Notes: generated by a model from the letters alone, not told the origin. A stretch of DNA of 64,000 bases from Pseudoips prasinana (GCA_951640165.1 OX621241.1:2304001-2368000); one strand, 5' to 3'. Counted from the stretch's first letter, positions 21,236-32,448 are shown. Numbers and translations are program-made.

Positions 21236-21440
21236 CTAGGAGGCTTCCACTGCCACATCGGAAGTGTGCGTGGGCTTAGGCCATGTAAAGGTGTAAAGAA
21301 GGGCACCCCATTTGAGATTCAAACCTTTTCCATGTGGGTTTTGTGCAACTGTCGCTTCACGTAAATAAGCAAACTCCTCTCATTCGGTGGAGGATCGCAG
21401 AGGGCATTTTAATAACATGCCGATACGAATTCGAATAATC
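21236..21440 (+). mobile_element. S7 SINE-like repeat
   Basis: CTAGGAGGCTTCCACTGCCA, GGAAGTGTGCGTGGGCTTAG and CACCCCATTTGAGATTCAAA match the copy at 8172. Confidence 0.5.
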
Positions 21441-21568
21441 TTAATAATAATCTTACCTAGAGTATATTCTGTAAGGTGGGGGTACTTGCTCAGTTGGGCT
21501 GCGTATATATCGTCAGAACTCAGGACAAACAGACATGTTCATGAACACAAATATCTGGTATTATAATA

Positions 21569-21905
21569 ATTATAATGTCCTCCTAGCCGAATTTCAGCCA
21601 CGGCGGCCAGTCTCAATAGAGATTAGCCATCTGCGCGGGACATATTATAGTGCTGCGCAAACACAGGAGCTCTTTCTATTCCTTCACTCTCATGATCCGT
21701 TGGGACGCCTAGCGACACGACCGAAAAGAGGTCAGGTACAGGACTGACGGTTTTACGTGCTCTCCGAGGCACGGGGGTATAATACCGCCACCTACCAGAC
21801 TTCGGGCTGACGCTGAGAAATTTTTCTTTTTACAGAAAAGTCGCAAAATCACTTTTGGCCCGACCCGGGATTTGAACCCAGGACCTCGTTTGCGGGTCTA
21901 ATCAA
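21569..21905 (-). mobile_element. S6 tRNA-derived SINE
   Basis: Near full length on the minus strand. Box B CTGGGTTCAAATCCCGGG near 21865-21885, GTGCCTCGGAGAGCACGTAA mid-body, and GGCCGCCGTGGCTGAAATTC at the 3' end. The start of the head is eroded. Confidence 0.75.
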
Positions 21906-22359
21906 ACACTTAGGAGTATATTTAAATTGAGAAAATACATACGCAGCAGAACAGTTGGTGCGTGGTTAACGCTTGACCTCCAGCCGTATTTAGTTAAGCT
22001 CAGGTTTTATCGTCTGCAAGCATTTCACTGGAGAATTTTCCAAGGTGTGGTCCTTTATGCCAACTTTAGACGCAACATTATATACATGTCCAGCAATAAT
22101 CTCTCAGATTTAGCGCTTGTCACCGGCTAACCTGTCTCTCTGGGTAAACAGTGACTCAGTGCGTGGGCTGAGAAACTTTAATGTCCTTTTTGAGATGGAA
22201 ATTAGTTGCTGAGAGCCTGTTGTCACGGATAACTCCTAATACGGACTGCAGTGATGTTAGTTATTGTAAAAGTAGTAGTAACTTTAATGTTATCATCATA
22301 ATATTAATATGTGAAGCAAAAACTTTGCACCCCTTTTTATGAAAATTGCGCGGAGTATG

Positions 22360-22500
22360 AAAACGAAGTAGTAAACCGTCGGTGTAACCTGTCGGTTCCG
22401 GTTGCAGTCATTAGACAACAGTCGTTAAACCACGTGAAAAGCCTACTGGGTGGCTTGGATTACTCTGACACTAGGGCCCCAATGATTAAAAAGTGCTTAA
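22360..22500 (+). mobile_element. 5S-SINE body fragment
   Basis: CTGTCGGTTCCGGTTGCAGT, CAGTCGTTAAACCACGTG and TGGCTTGGATTACTCTGACA match the 3' half of the 5S-SINE. The 5S head is absent. Confidence 0.55.
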
Positions 22501-22554
22501 AGAGAAAAAAAAATAAGAAGAAAATGCCCTCTTAAATCTACAATCGGATGACCG

Positions 22555-22790
22555 GCCCCAGCCTCGTTGTATCATTCTGTATCTACCTTTGCTCTTGAAG
22601 GGAAGTGGAACTATTCATTTTCTACCTCCTCCTTGTTTATTTCTGATTAAATTCGTTGCGGGTTCCAAGGCAGTTAAAGCGATTCCCCGGGACATGCCTG
22701 AGCTCACCGTTCAGTGTCATTTCATTGTGTGCCACTGTTGATCCTTACAGAAGTTGCAGTGGTGGGTAAGAGGGAGAGACTCCACCCAAT
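22555..22790 (+). mobile_element. R1-clade LINE 3' UTR, truncated copy
   Basis: This is the sense copy of the 3' UTR found in reverse at 25430-25660. CCCCGGGACATGCCTGAGCT and TCATTTCATTGTGTGCCACT are shared. It ends in GGGAGAGACTCC. No poly(A) longer than a few bases remains. Confidence 0.75.
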
Positions 22791-22814
22791 AAAAATTTGC
22801 TTACTACCGTAAAG

Positions 22815-23370
22815 CGACAGTATAGTATCTAAATTAATCAGCTCTCTTATAGTAAACTCGTCATCGAAGTGACCTTCGATATCGAAAATATGACACTATA
22901 CAATATCACATATATTTTCAGAATGGTATAGCTCCACCCCCAATGGCAGTAAAGAACTGACTTGACTGCACGTGTCCTGCAGCGGCTAAGACAGTGGCCT
23001 CGCCGCTTTGTGTCGTGGGTTCGAGTCACGCGCCGGACAGCTATTTGTGTGACCCATAAATAGTTGTTCTGAGTCTGGATGCAATGTGTGCCCGTCTATT
23101 ATGTGTTTGTAAAGTACCCCGCGTACCCCTTGTCTTAAAAAAAAGAAAAGAAAAAAAGAAGAAAATGAAAAATACATTTTCGGCATCCCATCCTTATTTG
23201 CAAGATTAAAACTCCTATTCATAAAAACACTCTGATTAGTAAATAGTACTATATCTGAACTAATCAGCTCTCTCGTAGTAAACTACACTTGTAAGTGCCA
23301 TTGACCTTACCGATACCTAAAACATTACACTACACAATAGAACATAAATTTTCAACAACGACCATAGAAT
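22815..23370. repeat. Diverged direct duplication flanking an S3 SINE
   Basis: 22815-22935 and 23240-23370 share AATCAGCTCTCTTATAGTAA (or CTCGTAGTAA), CATTGACCTTnCCGATA-like and ACACTATACAATA-like blocks in the same order. One S3 SINE and a purine-rich run lie between them. The nature of the unit is unknown. Confidence 0.5.
22961..23125 (+). mobile_element. S3 tRNA-derived SINE
   Basis: GACTGCACGTGTCCTGCAGC, GTCGTGGGTTCGAGTCACGC (box B), GTGTGACCCATAAATAGTTG. An A/G-rich run follows at 23135-23170. Confidence 0.75.
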
Positions 23371-23679
23371 AAAACTTTAGTGTAGACGAGATATTTAGTC
23401 AGATATCGCGTGGCAGTATTTTTCCTACAGGACTTTGAATGGCACTTTAAAACTACGATTGAAATAGTAAAGCAGAATATTTAATAAAGTTGTTCGATAT
23501 AATTTTAAGGCTGATGAGATATATTTAGACGTCAGTAGTTTTTTCTTTGTAAGCTGTACTTAATTGTAATTTTGATTTTAAATTTATAATGATAGTTTTA
23601 GTTTGTTGGAAGTTTTAATCCATTTCCAATAGTTGTGATAATATTTTGTAGTAGGTACTTAAATGATTAATTTAAATTT

Positions 23680-23752
23680 CATCATCATCATCATATCATC
23701 CGAAAGACTGCTGACACCCACTGCTGGACAAAGGCATCCCCCAAAGAAGTCG
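23680..23752 (-). mobile_element. RTE-type LINE 3' end
   Basis: A (CAT)n start then CATATCATCCGAAAGACTGC, CCACTGCTGGACAAAGGCAT. About 12 bp appear to be inserted relative to the copy at 17977. Confidence 0.65.
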
Positions 23753-23759
23753 ATGTCCA

Positions 23760-24515
23760 TAATTTAGATTTAAATAATTGTTATTTATCGTTCTATAAAA
23801 ATGAAATTATTTAATAATATACCCAGTAGTTCTGTTCTGATTCTGATTTTGAGTTCAAAATTGGTAATAGAACTTTACGTAATATTTATGAAAAAGTATG
23901 CCACTATATATCACAACAAAAACATTACCAACAATCGTATTTTTCTTACACAGATTATTCAATACCCTACTTAATGACGTCACAGTGGGACGACTCCGTC
24001 CAAAGAGTCCTTTATACCATAATTCCGTTCTTACTGTTTCCGTTTATAGCGGTTCTCACTCAGCCCGATTGGTCGCGTACAGAGTAGGAAATTGTCTATA
24101 ATAAGTTACTGCTAATAGCAGCATTGTACTGTTCTCTTATCCTCAATTTCTGTGAAAGCGATTTTAAATTTTGATGTTTGTCCTGTTTTCTTGGTTATAG
24201 GGGAATATTTTAGATTTCTGTTTAAATTGGTTTTAGAATTGATTGTTATGTGACGGTTGTAACAAAATCTAGTAGATTTAATATCAATAAAACGTTACTT
24301 AATATCCTTTGAAGTATGTAAAGGACTTAATTATATAAATAAACTTATGGATTAACATCTCGTACAACATTGGATATACAAATATAACTACACAAATAAA
24401 ATAAAATTGTATACACAAATAATAAATAAACACTGAATGGAGGTCAAAAGTAATAAAAAATGGCTGTTTATTAAATAAACTCGAATATCTTACTAACATA
24501 AAATAATGATTTATG
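23760..24515. other. No gene recognised
   Basis: AT-rich spacer. An 82-codon minus frame at 24299-24547 is rich in Y, F and I as expected of AT-rich non-coding DNA. Confidence 0.35.
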
Positions 24516-24517
24516 AA

Positions 24518-24735
24518 TAAATAAATATATCTTGGGACAACTAACACATAACAATCTGATTAAAAAATAAGCAGAGCTTTACTTATACCTTACTACATCA
24601 TACATATTATAGATAAATTACATTCAGAAATAGAAAAAATAATTCATCACACAAAGATTTTTCGTCAGTGGGGATTGAACCCACGACCTCAGGATTAGCG
24701 GTCAGGCTCAATACCACTAGACATACAGTCCAATA
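24518..24735 (-). mobile_element. S4 tRNA-derived SINE
   Basis: Minus strand: ACTGTATGTCTAGTGGTATT (head), GTCGTGGGTTCAATCCCCAC (box B), body with TTTGTGTGATGAATTATTTT and ending TTGTCCCAAGATATA. Confidence 0.7.
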
Positions 24736-24764
24736 AGTTTTTAGATGTAGATAAATGGCATTAA

Positions 24765-25037
24765 ACAAAACATTAAATTTTATAAATTATCACAGCTCCT
24801 CCCCCGTAGGTGATAGCGTGATAATATGTAGCCTATATGTTGACCCAACCTCTTAGTAATATTCATGCAAAATTTGAAGGAAATCCATGCAGTACTTTTT
24901 GAGTTTAGCCCGGACATACATACAGACAAACAGACACACAGACAAAAATTCTAAAAACTACATTTTTGGCTTCGATATCGATTATAGATCACGCCCCAAG
25001 TATCCTTTTAAAAAAATATTCAATGTACAGTTTTGAT
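24765..25037 (-). mobile_element. Hel-A Helitron, truncated at both ends
   Basis: The interior (CACAGCTCCTCCCCCGTAGG, ACAGACAAACAGACACACAG, TCGATATCGATTATAGATCA) is intact, but neither the GC hairpin with CTAG nor the TCTATA start remains. Confidence 0.75.
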
Positions 25038-25039
25038 AG

Positions 25040-25325
25040 TATTACTTTTCCAAATGACCAGGACAATCTCAACGTGCCTCAGTGATGCATGCTATTATGT
25101 ACCTATTTCCACATCTGTTGAGCCGCTGCTCTGCTATTATGGCACTTTTCACTCAAGGCGATTGCTATGGCGTTATAGACATTGTGGTAGTGCATTGTCT
25201 TGTAGCCTGTTTGCGATTACGAGGATTGCCATCGGTTTCTTTATTCGCTAGTTTGTATTGATCATCTCATAAATATTGACACGTGCTGATAGTGTTATCT
25301 TTTGTTTAGTAGTGTCGTGAAGGTT
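25040..25325. other. No feature recognised
   Basis: Spacer before the S6/R1 compound. No frame of note. Confidence 0.3.
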
Positions 25326-25328
25326 GAC

Positions 25329-25394
25329 TGCCTCGTTGGTCTAGCAGTAGCGTGTTCAACCGCAGAAAGTAAGGTCCAGGGTTCAATTCCCGGG

Positions 25395-25425
<31 letters not shown>

Positions 25426-27560
25426 CGGGACTAGTCCCTCCCTCTTACCCACCACTGCAACTCCTGTAAGCCAGGATCAACAGTGGCACACAATGAAATG
25501 ACACTGAGCGGTGAAGCTCAGGCATGTCCCGGGGAATCGCTTTAACTGTCTTGGATCCCGCAACGAATTTAATCAGAAACAGAAAAAAAGGAGGAGTTAG
25601 AAAATGAATAGTTCCACTTCCCTCCAGAGCAAAGCGGGAGACAGAATGATGTAAAGAGGTTATTGCCTCATAAAATGAGAGATTTGCAACTAGAGAAGCC
25701 AGCTGCAAAAGCACCGAGGATCAATTTAAGGGTCCTAAGTGAGCTGTTATATTTGATTCCAATAGTAGGTATGGCAAAAACGCTTAAACGCACGGAAGTT
25801 GTTCCTTGTTGCTACAAGATCCGTATAATAAACAACTCCAGATATTGGTTGCAAGCTGTTTAACATAATATCACGCTGATTTTGCCAGAGATCACACTCC
25901 CACAGGATGTGGTGAGCAGTTTGTTCATATTCGTTACTGGATGTTGAGCATAGACAGATCGGTGAAGATACTAATTTGAAACTATACAATTTACTTTTAA
26001 AATTGCCGTGTCCGGTAAGAAATTGTGCAACACAATGGTCTATGATTAGCCAAGTTTTATTTAACCGTTCGCGTACGTCCGGAAAGAACTGTTGCAGATG
26101 GCGACCCTTGGTTGACGTATTCCATCTACATTGCCATTCATTTAGTAGTTCGTTATTTAAGTCAGCTATTGGCATAAATAGCCTGGTTATTTTCGCACGG
26201 TCGCGTAATGATAAGAAATCATTTTCTAAATTATCGCGCGTAGAATAATACATTGCTGCTCGTCTTTGTACTTCAAGATCAACCGGTAGTACACCCGCTA
26301 GGACAGGTAGGGCCTCTGTGCTCACTGTTTTATAGGCTTTACACAGAAATATCAACGCCAACCTCTGGCTTTGTAGTAATTTACGGCGAGCAGCTCCGAT
26401 GGTAGCCCTATCAGCCCACACAGGCGAGCCGTAGCATATACACCCAAGATAGGTTGCCCCGTAAATAATTTAAGAGTATTAAAAGAGAGGCCCCAGGTTG
26501 CCGTCGATATCCTTGTAAGTGCAAAAAAGTTTCGCTTAGCTTTTTCCCCAACTGATTTAATATGTTCTATAAACGAGAAATTCTTTTCTAAAACTAAACC
26601 CAAATAACAGGTTGATATTTTGCGTTTTACAGTAACATTATTAAGTTTTACGCCCGGGGGGGATTTTAGTTCACCTTTAAGAAGGAGTTGGTAGGTTTTA
26701 TGAGGAGCAAATGTAAGGCGATTTCTTTTACCCCATTCACTTATCATACTTAAGCAAGTTTGAGCCAGATTTTCCAACTGTCTCCTGGAGTTACCCTGTA
26801 TAAGTAAGAGGCCATCGTCAGCATATGCCGTTAGAGAGCAGCGTGATGGCAAGGGTAATGTCAAGAAGTCATCAAAACCCAAGTTCCAGAGATACGGCGC
26901 GAGCACTGAGCCCTGGGGGCAACCCATGGTTAACGATTTAGTGACTCTGAAGTGACCAAGCTTAAGAGTTGCAGAGCCATGTACGAAATAAGATGTGATT
27001 ATCGAATATATATTACTGTAACAACCGCGTAACTTAAGTTTTTGTAACAAAATTGGCCACCAAGTATTATCAAACGCCCCTGAAATATCTAGGAATATGG
27101 CCAAAACGTATTTACATTCGGACGAGTTTACAGCTTTCCTCACTGAGATAGCTGCGTCCACTGTCGATTTACCCGCAGTAAAACCAAATTGATTTCCGTG
27201 AAATTTTGGTCCTCCCAGCAGCAATCGCGGTACAATAAGTCGTTCTAGAAGCTTGCCTAAGGAAGGCAGTAAATTCCCGGGTCGGACCAAAAAGTGATTT
27301 TGGGATTTTTCCGTAAAAAGATATTTCTCAGTATCAGCCTGAAGTCTGCGAGTTGGCGGTAATACACCCCCTTGCCTCGGAGAGCATAAAGCAGTCGGTC
27401 CTGTACCTTACCTCTTTCCGGTCATGTCGCTAGTCGTCCTATAGGATCATGAGAATGATGGAATAGAAAGTGCCCCTGTGTTTGCGCACACACTAGTCTC
27501 GTCTCCGTTGAGACTGGCCGCCGTGGCAGACATTCGGTTGGGGTCCCCCCAACCGTATCG
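25329..27560 (+). mobile_element. S6 SINE split by the R1-clade LINE
   Basis: The head GACTGCCTCGTTGGTCTAGC and box B AGGGTTCAATTCCCGGGTC lie at 25329-25396. The rest (GGACCAAAAAGTGATTTTGG onward) lies at 27284-27560 and ends near ACTGGCCGCCGTGGC. AATTCCCGGGTC is present on both sides of the LINE. Confidence 0.85.
25397..27271 (-). pseudogene. R1-clade LINE, 5'-truncated, one frameshift
   Basis: This is the 3' 1.9 kb of a non-LTR retrotransposon whose ORF2 copied its own RNA into DNA. The reverse-transcriptase part (26420-27271) shows LDISGAFDNTWWP, GCPQGSVLAPYLWNLGFDD and TAYADDGLLL with the catalytic YADD. The downstream part (25747-26460) shows GVLPVDLEVQRRAAMYY, FLTGHGNFKSKLYSF and a C-x-C...H-x4-C knuckle. 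These blocks are those of the R1 clade. The frame breaks at a C run near 26457-26460 (plus strand), where one base seems lost. The open frame appears to start at 27290, but codons before 27271 belong to the host SINE. 3' UTR 25426-25746, then a 29-nt poly(A) (T run 25397-25425). AATTCCCGGGTC is duplicated at 25385-25396 and 27272-27283. Insertion is outside rDNA or telomeric repeats. Confidence 0.9.
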
Positions 27561-27564
27561 TAAA

Positions 27565-27790
27565 GTTGGATTGGGCTTCTCTTTCAAGGTGTCAAATCTA
27601 CCGTAAATATGATATGGGTGGAATGCACTGCCAACAACCGCTTTTCACTTTTCTTCCTTTATTTGTCAAGTATGATTCATCCAACAGTTATCGTATTCTT
27701 TTAACTTGACGATTCCAGTTCCATAGGGACAAGCAGTGAATCATGTTCTCTGAGAAATAAGATTACAAATACATTTAACCGTGTATAGTT
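27565..27790. other. No feature recognised
   Basis: Spacer with a GGTTGGGGTCCCCCCAACCG palindrome-like stretch near 27536-27555, at the S6 3' edge. Confidence 0.3.
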
Positions 27791-27794
27791 AACT

Positions 27795-27990
27795 CCTTTA
27801 CTGTGTGATGAGGGCATAGAATATAATCACCCCATTTCACCCCGTGGGTGGCGTAGAAATCGACCGAGGGAATACCTACCAGAGAACCGTCGATCTGCGA
27901 TCGCCAACCCGTCTGCCAAGCATAGCGATTATGGCATATTCCCCCATCCTTTGGGGAGGCTTTAACAGCAGGTGGACGTACTTTGGCTGA
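27795..27990 (+). mobile_element. RS element, older copy
   Basis: Starts TTACTGTGTGATGAGGGCAT, contains CACCCCGTGGGTGGCGTAGA and GCCAACCCGTCTGCCAAGC, and ends GGTGGACGTACTTTGGCTG. About 40 bp in mid-body are missing. Its 5' edge falls at the same place as in the young copies. Confidence 0.7.
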
Positions 27991-27994
27991 CTTG

Positions 27995-28800
27995 ATGAGT
28001 TAACGCCCTTTAGATATACGAAAAAATTGCTGTTTAGGTTTTTCTATCAAGATAATTATTGCTTGGTTGTTTTTTCCTGAGAATCCTTATCAGCAGTCAT
28101 TTGTTTATCAGCTGTCACCAACAAATCTTTATTAGGAAACAGTACCATTAAGGATCCTGCTGGTATCGCCCTGGTCATCGTCCACCTTTTGTTTACCCAA
28201 ACGAAATCTTCTCAAGTAAACAATTCCAAAAGGAACCACTCAGCTTATTTCCTTATGGCATTTGCTTAGAATTATCATTACCATACTAAGTACTATACAA
28301 CCAAAATTGAACCTTACAATACAAAAAATACAGTGGAATTTGAAGTGGAATGGAATCTCGTTTGCGTTTCGCAGTCACAATTTCGCGATAGGACATTCTT
28401 ACGTCGTTGGCATAGAGTTCAGTTTTAGTTGGTATTGTTAAAGTATTGTCGGCGAGGATGGACCGGTAATGCGACAGTTTGTAAGCATGAGATCCGGAGT
28501 GTAAGGTGGGGGAGGGGGTCGTGTAATAGTAAAGAAATAGGTACGTACAAGTTGTTGTATGTAGGACGTTGACTTCACTATATATTTTATTTATATTTAT
28601 TTTTCTCTGGGTGCTATTTTAAATTTTGTGCATTTCTCATGGCAGATGAGGTATGATGCCAGAAACATGAATAAGTATCGGTGCTAAGGAATTTGTTTCC
28701 GTGCAGCACTCTCTAATATCTTACCTTATGAGTGCTTGCAACAAACAAGTAAATAATTCAAATTAATGATCACTGGTTTTAACAGACAAGAACTTGAACC
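27995..28800. other. No gene recognised
   Basis: Mixed spacer. The GGTGGGGGAGGGGGTCG stretch at about 28505 is a short G-rich run. Confidence 0.3.
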
Positions 28801-28805
28801 TCCTG

Positions 28806-29055
28806 ATGTTGCATGGTATCAGCCCGAAGTGGGGTTTGGCGATATTGCACCCCCGTGCCTCGGAGAGCACGTAAAGCAGTCGGTCCTGTATCTGACCTCT
28901 TTCTGGTCATGTCGCTAGTTGTCCCTTCAGATCATGAGAGTGATAGAAAGTGCCCCTGTGTTTGTGCAGACACTTGTGCACTATAATGTCTTGCGCAGAT
29001 GGCTAGTATCTATTGAGGCTGGCCGTCGTGGCCGAAATTTATCTAGGAGGGCGTT
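28806..29055 (+). mobile_element. S6 SINE body, head missing
   Basis: ATCAGCCCGAAGTGGGGTTT, GTGCCTCGGAGAGCACGTAA, GGCTGGCCGTCGTGGCCGAA. It starts inside the S6 body. Confidence 0.7.
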
Positions 29056-29092
29056 ATATATAAAAAAATCGTGAGGGCGTTATCTATACATA

Positions 29093-29224
29093 TAAAAATA
29101 TTATGAATATTACTAAGAGGTCGAATCAACATATAGGCTACATATTATCACGCTATCACCTACGGGGGAGGAGCTGTGATAATTTATAAAGTTTAACGCG
29201 GGTAAAACCGCGGGGCACAGCTAG
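29093..29224 (+). mobile_element. Hel-A internal-deletion derivative, 132 bp
   Basis: It has both Hel-A ends: TCTATACATATAAAAATATT at the left and the hairpin GCGGGTAAAACCGCGGGGC with ACAGCTAG at the right before host T. About 170 bp of interior are gone. Confidence 0.8.
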
Positions 29225-29511
29225 TTTATTATAACATACGTGAACAACAGACAGATAAGAACTTACTTGAATAATCAGCCTGATGTCGCGTGGCGATGGG
29301 TGTTTCCGAATATTCAGGCTTCAGGAATCCCAGGTTTACCCAGACTTACCCTCTAATACATTACCCCCTTACTGCACCACAAGGTTTCGTAGTGTCACAG
29401 AAGAATAAGTATTGGTGTTAAGGAATTTGATTTCATCCAGCACTCTCACAGATCCTACTTTATGAGCGAGAGGAACAAACAAGAATATTACTTTATCCAA
29501 CTTTTAACCGA

Positions 29512-29640
29512 CTTCTAAAAAAAAGGAGATAAACAATGTTTTTTATATGTATATAACGGGATTTCGCCTTTATTCCTGAACCGATTTTAATCATTCTTAT
29601 TTTAATAGGTATGGAATGGGTATCAGAATGTTTTCATATA
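29512..29640 (+). repeat. ACCGACTTC-type repeat, one end
   Basis: TTAACCGACTTCTAAAAAAA, then CCTGAACCGATTTTAATCAT. I recognise the style of a common lepidopteran repeat; the far end is not visible. Confidence 0.4.
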
Positions 29641-29664
29641 AATATTATTCTAATCAGTGCTTAT

Positions 29665-29705
29665 ATTCATGAGCATCTCTGAGCTTCAGAGGGCACGTTA
29701 AAATA
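29665..29705 (+). mobile_element. 5S-SINE short fragment
   Basis: GAGCATCTCTGAGCTTCAGA and GGGCACGTTAA resemble the mid-body of the 5S-SINE only. Confidence 0.3.
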
Positions 29706-29709
29706 ATGA

Positions 29710-30625
29710 CCAACTCTTTAGGTGTCGGCCATAGCCATTAGACTACAGTAGATTTTATTAATCCAGACTATATTGTCCTATGTAGTTGCATAGCCTTCGT
29801 TGAGACTGATTACCGAAGCCAAAATTCGACTTGAAATATATTATGTAAAAATAGGTCAAAGATATCATAGTCCAATCATATTCTTCGACAAGCACCCTTG
29901 AATAAGAAGGCTATCCCACGATCCCATACGGTAAAAAAACCGTTTCCAAAATCCAAACACGGTCCTTTTTAGGGCCTCACCATATCTAAGCGGAATTTAT
30001 CGCGATCGGAAAAATCGCTCCGCCGATTCTATCCTGCATCGGTTCATACGTAGCGAGTACTGAGTACAGTTGCTAACAAAAATCCTTCGATTTTTAATTA
30101 GCAGCCCCCGGGCCGATTCGCACGTGACCGGAATAAGAGGCAGCTCATTGCATAACTCGGGATGGCATCGTACAACTCCGTCCGATGTCGTATTAACAGA
30201 AGAATTTAATGAAGTTAGGTAGCGTTCGATTTGACTGCGCAATTAACGATTGTACTTAATGAGCAACTCGTCTTTTTACAATGTACTTTTGTTGTGGACT
30301 GTACGAATTTGATTAGGGAGTGCTGCTTTGGAGAATGCGCTGAATTTTAAGTCTCTGTGAATTTTAATTCGCTTCCTAACAGCTTGGTGAAAAAGAAGAG
30401 CTTAAGGATCTTTCGGTAGGAGAGAGAGGATTTTCTTTTGCCACACTATTTAACGTCGTATTATTCTCAAAACTGGGTTTTATTTGATATATCAGATTTT
30501 CATTATATTAAAGATAAAACCTAGTATTACGTATACTAGTACTTTTAGAGTACGTTTTATATTTGCATACATCTTGTGAGATGAGATTATCAATTCATTT
30601 GTAAGAGGATTTATTTGTGTGTATA
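29710..30625. other. No gene supported
   Basis: 30000-30240 is richer in G+C than its neighbours and holds an 81-codon minus frame with no recognisable domain. It matches nothing else in the window, so it may be single-copy. Confidence 0.3.
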
Positions 30626-30631
30626 TTATGT

Positions 30632-31245
30632 GACTAGCCTCTTGGTTACCCTGGCTGATAAGCCAGGAGTTGTGGATTCGATTCCTGCCCAGGATAAATT
30701 TTTGATCATGCACACGATTATTTAACCATAGTATACAACATGTAACGTAATTACGTACGCACACCCTCAAACACCCCAATTAGAACATTATGTTGTTATC
30801 ATAATACATACACTGAATTTTTATTTTAACATGTATATGCATTGTTATTTACTAAATTCGTTTCTTGGAATAAAGATTAGTTTTCTTTATTTTGTGTTGA
30901 ATCATGGAATTTGTATGAATACAAATAAAACTGCGATTTTTAAGTTTTATTACTTTGACTTACGGTCCATTTTAATTTTTTTTGACTGTGCAGGGTTAAT
31001 ATGACAATAATTTCCGTAGTTTAAATTATTTTGGAATAAAAAATTACCAATATCAAAAATGATATAAATCGATTCAGTAAACGATTCTGAACAAACTATT
31101 TTCAGGATGTGCGTCAATTAAGTTACATGTTGTATATTTGTTTCGAAATATAAAAGTATGTTTATCAGTTGTCCGGTTGCCATAATAGAGTCTGTCTCTT
31201 GTTTGGGATAAGATGGCAGTGTGATAGTTGTCCTAATACATTTAT
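30632..31245 (+). mobile_element. S4 SINE interrupted by an M1 MITE
   Basis: Head and box B (GTGGATTCGATTCCTGCCC) at 30632-30731; the body resumes at about 31140 (GAAATATAAAAGTATG) and ends GGCAGTGTGATAGTTGTCC. The M1 copy fills the gap. Confidence 0.75.
30734..31134. mobile_element. M1 MITE, copy 2 (intact, 401 bp)
   Basis: Ends TACAACATGTAAC and GTTACATGTTGTA with inverted repeats of about 30 bp, flanked by TA (30732-30733, 31135-31136). No coding frame. It is the empty-site partner for the LINE in copy 1. Confidence 0.85.
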
Positions 31246-31357
31246 TTATTTATATGTCCATTGTTTGTGTAACGATTTAAGCATGCTTATTTTTTTAACA
31301 AAAGGGAAAGCTTTCAGAATGTTTGTAAACAAATTTTGTTTAAATCGCTTCACTATC

Positions 31358-31425
31358 ATAATCATCATCATATCAGCCGAAAGACGTCCAATGTTGCACA
31401 AAGGCGGACCCTAACGATCTCCACG
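31358..31425 (-). mobile_element. RTE-type LINE 3' end
   Basis: CATCATCATATCAGCCGAAA, GACGTCCAATGTTGCACAAA: reverse of the RTE end, diverged. Confidence 0.6.
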
Positions 31426-31439
31426 ACTATATACATAAA

Positions 31440-31570
31440 TAAAGAGATAAAATAAAATAAAAAAGGCTTTTATTCACGTAGACTTTAAAAAAGCGCTTGT
31501 AAATAGTCAGAACCTGTTTGTAGTAATATAGTTGTATACATTATTATTTGTTTTATTACTTGTTTGTAGT
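31440..31570 (-). mobile_element. LINE 3'-UTR end (AATAAAAGCC type)
   Basis: AAAGGCTTTTATTCACGTAG and AAAAAAGCGCTTGTAAATAG match 58920 (minus) and 59855 (plus). On the sense strand it has ACGTGAATAAAAGCC before an A/T-rich tail, as at a polyadenylated LINE end. Confidence 0.6.
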
Positions 31571-31574
31571 AATA

Positions 31575-32078
31575 TAGTTTTATACATAAAAGGCTTAGTT
31601 GTAGGGCCGTTTTGTGCAACTATCACTCTACGTTAGTTGGAGAATTGCAAAAAACCTACAAACTTACTTTATTCAGAAGTAAGAAAACTTCTAACCGAGT
31701 ATTTAATTCCACTGTTTCAAATCACCAGGCCTCACCTTAGCTCAGGTACCTATATACTGCCACATTAATTCCTTTTGTCTCCGGCTGCATTTTTTCATTC
31801 CACGTAAAAAAAGACACCTCCATTTGGTACACGCAAGCTTTACATATTAAGGTTGTTGTCTTTACATATTTTTTTCAGCTTTCCACAATGTTTGCCGAGT
31901 GTAAGATTACGTGTAATGAAAGGGGCTCGTAGTAACTGGCTTTTTTGAACTAAATCAGTTTTTTTGTGTTGGCCAAATTGGACTGTGTACATGGCTGCTC
32001 TCAGGTGATTGTCGCTTAGATGTAGAAGATGAGGAACACTACTGTATAATAAACATGATATATAATAGAAATGATAAA
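31575..32078. other. No feature recognised
   Basis: Spacer. The start repeats part of the preceding block (TTGTTTGTAGTAATATAGTT, twice). Confidence 0.3.
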
Positions 32079-32079
32079 T

Positions 32080-32327
32080 AATATCCTGAGACATTATTGT
32101 CACACGGCCATCTGATCCCAAATTAAGCAGAGCTTGGATGGAAATCAGATAACTGATGTACTACATATACTACTTTTCTTGTGTAAATATATACTTACAT
32201 AGATAATTACACCCAGACACAGGACAAACAGACATGTTCGTGCACACAAATATCTGTCCTAGGTGGGAATCGAGCCCACGATCTGCGGCATGAAAGGCAA
32301 GCATTTACCAACCACGCTAAGCGGCCC
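32080..32327 (-). mobile_element. S2 tRNA-derived SINE
   Basis: Minus strand: GCCGCTTAGCGTGGTTGGTA, GTGGGCTCGATTCCCACC (box B), TTTGTGTGCACGAACATGTC, ending GTCTCAGGATATT. Confidence 0.8.
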
Positions 32328-32448
32328 ATCCGCAGAGCATTATGCATATAAAAAAAAATAATTCGTGGTCTTTTCGCTAAAAGCGATTGAATATCGAAGT
32401 TATACCAATATACGATAAGTATATTACGTATTAGAATTCATCTTCTTA

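Noticed and set aside
25445..25714. 89-codon minus frame after the R1 protein
   Set aside because: It lies in the LINE 3' UTR. The truncated copy at 22555 does not preserve it as a frame.
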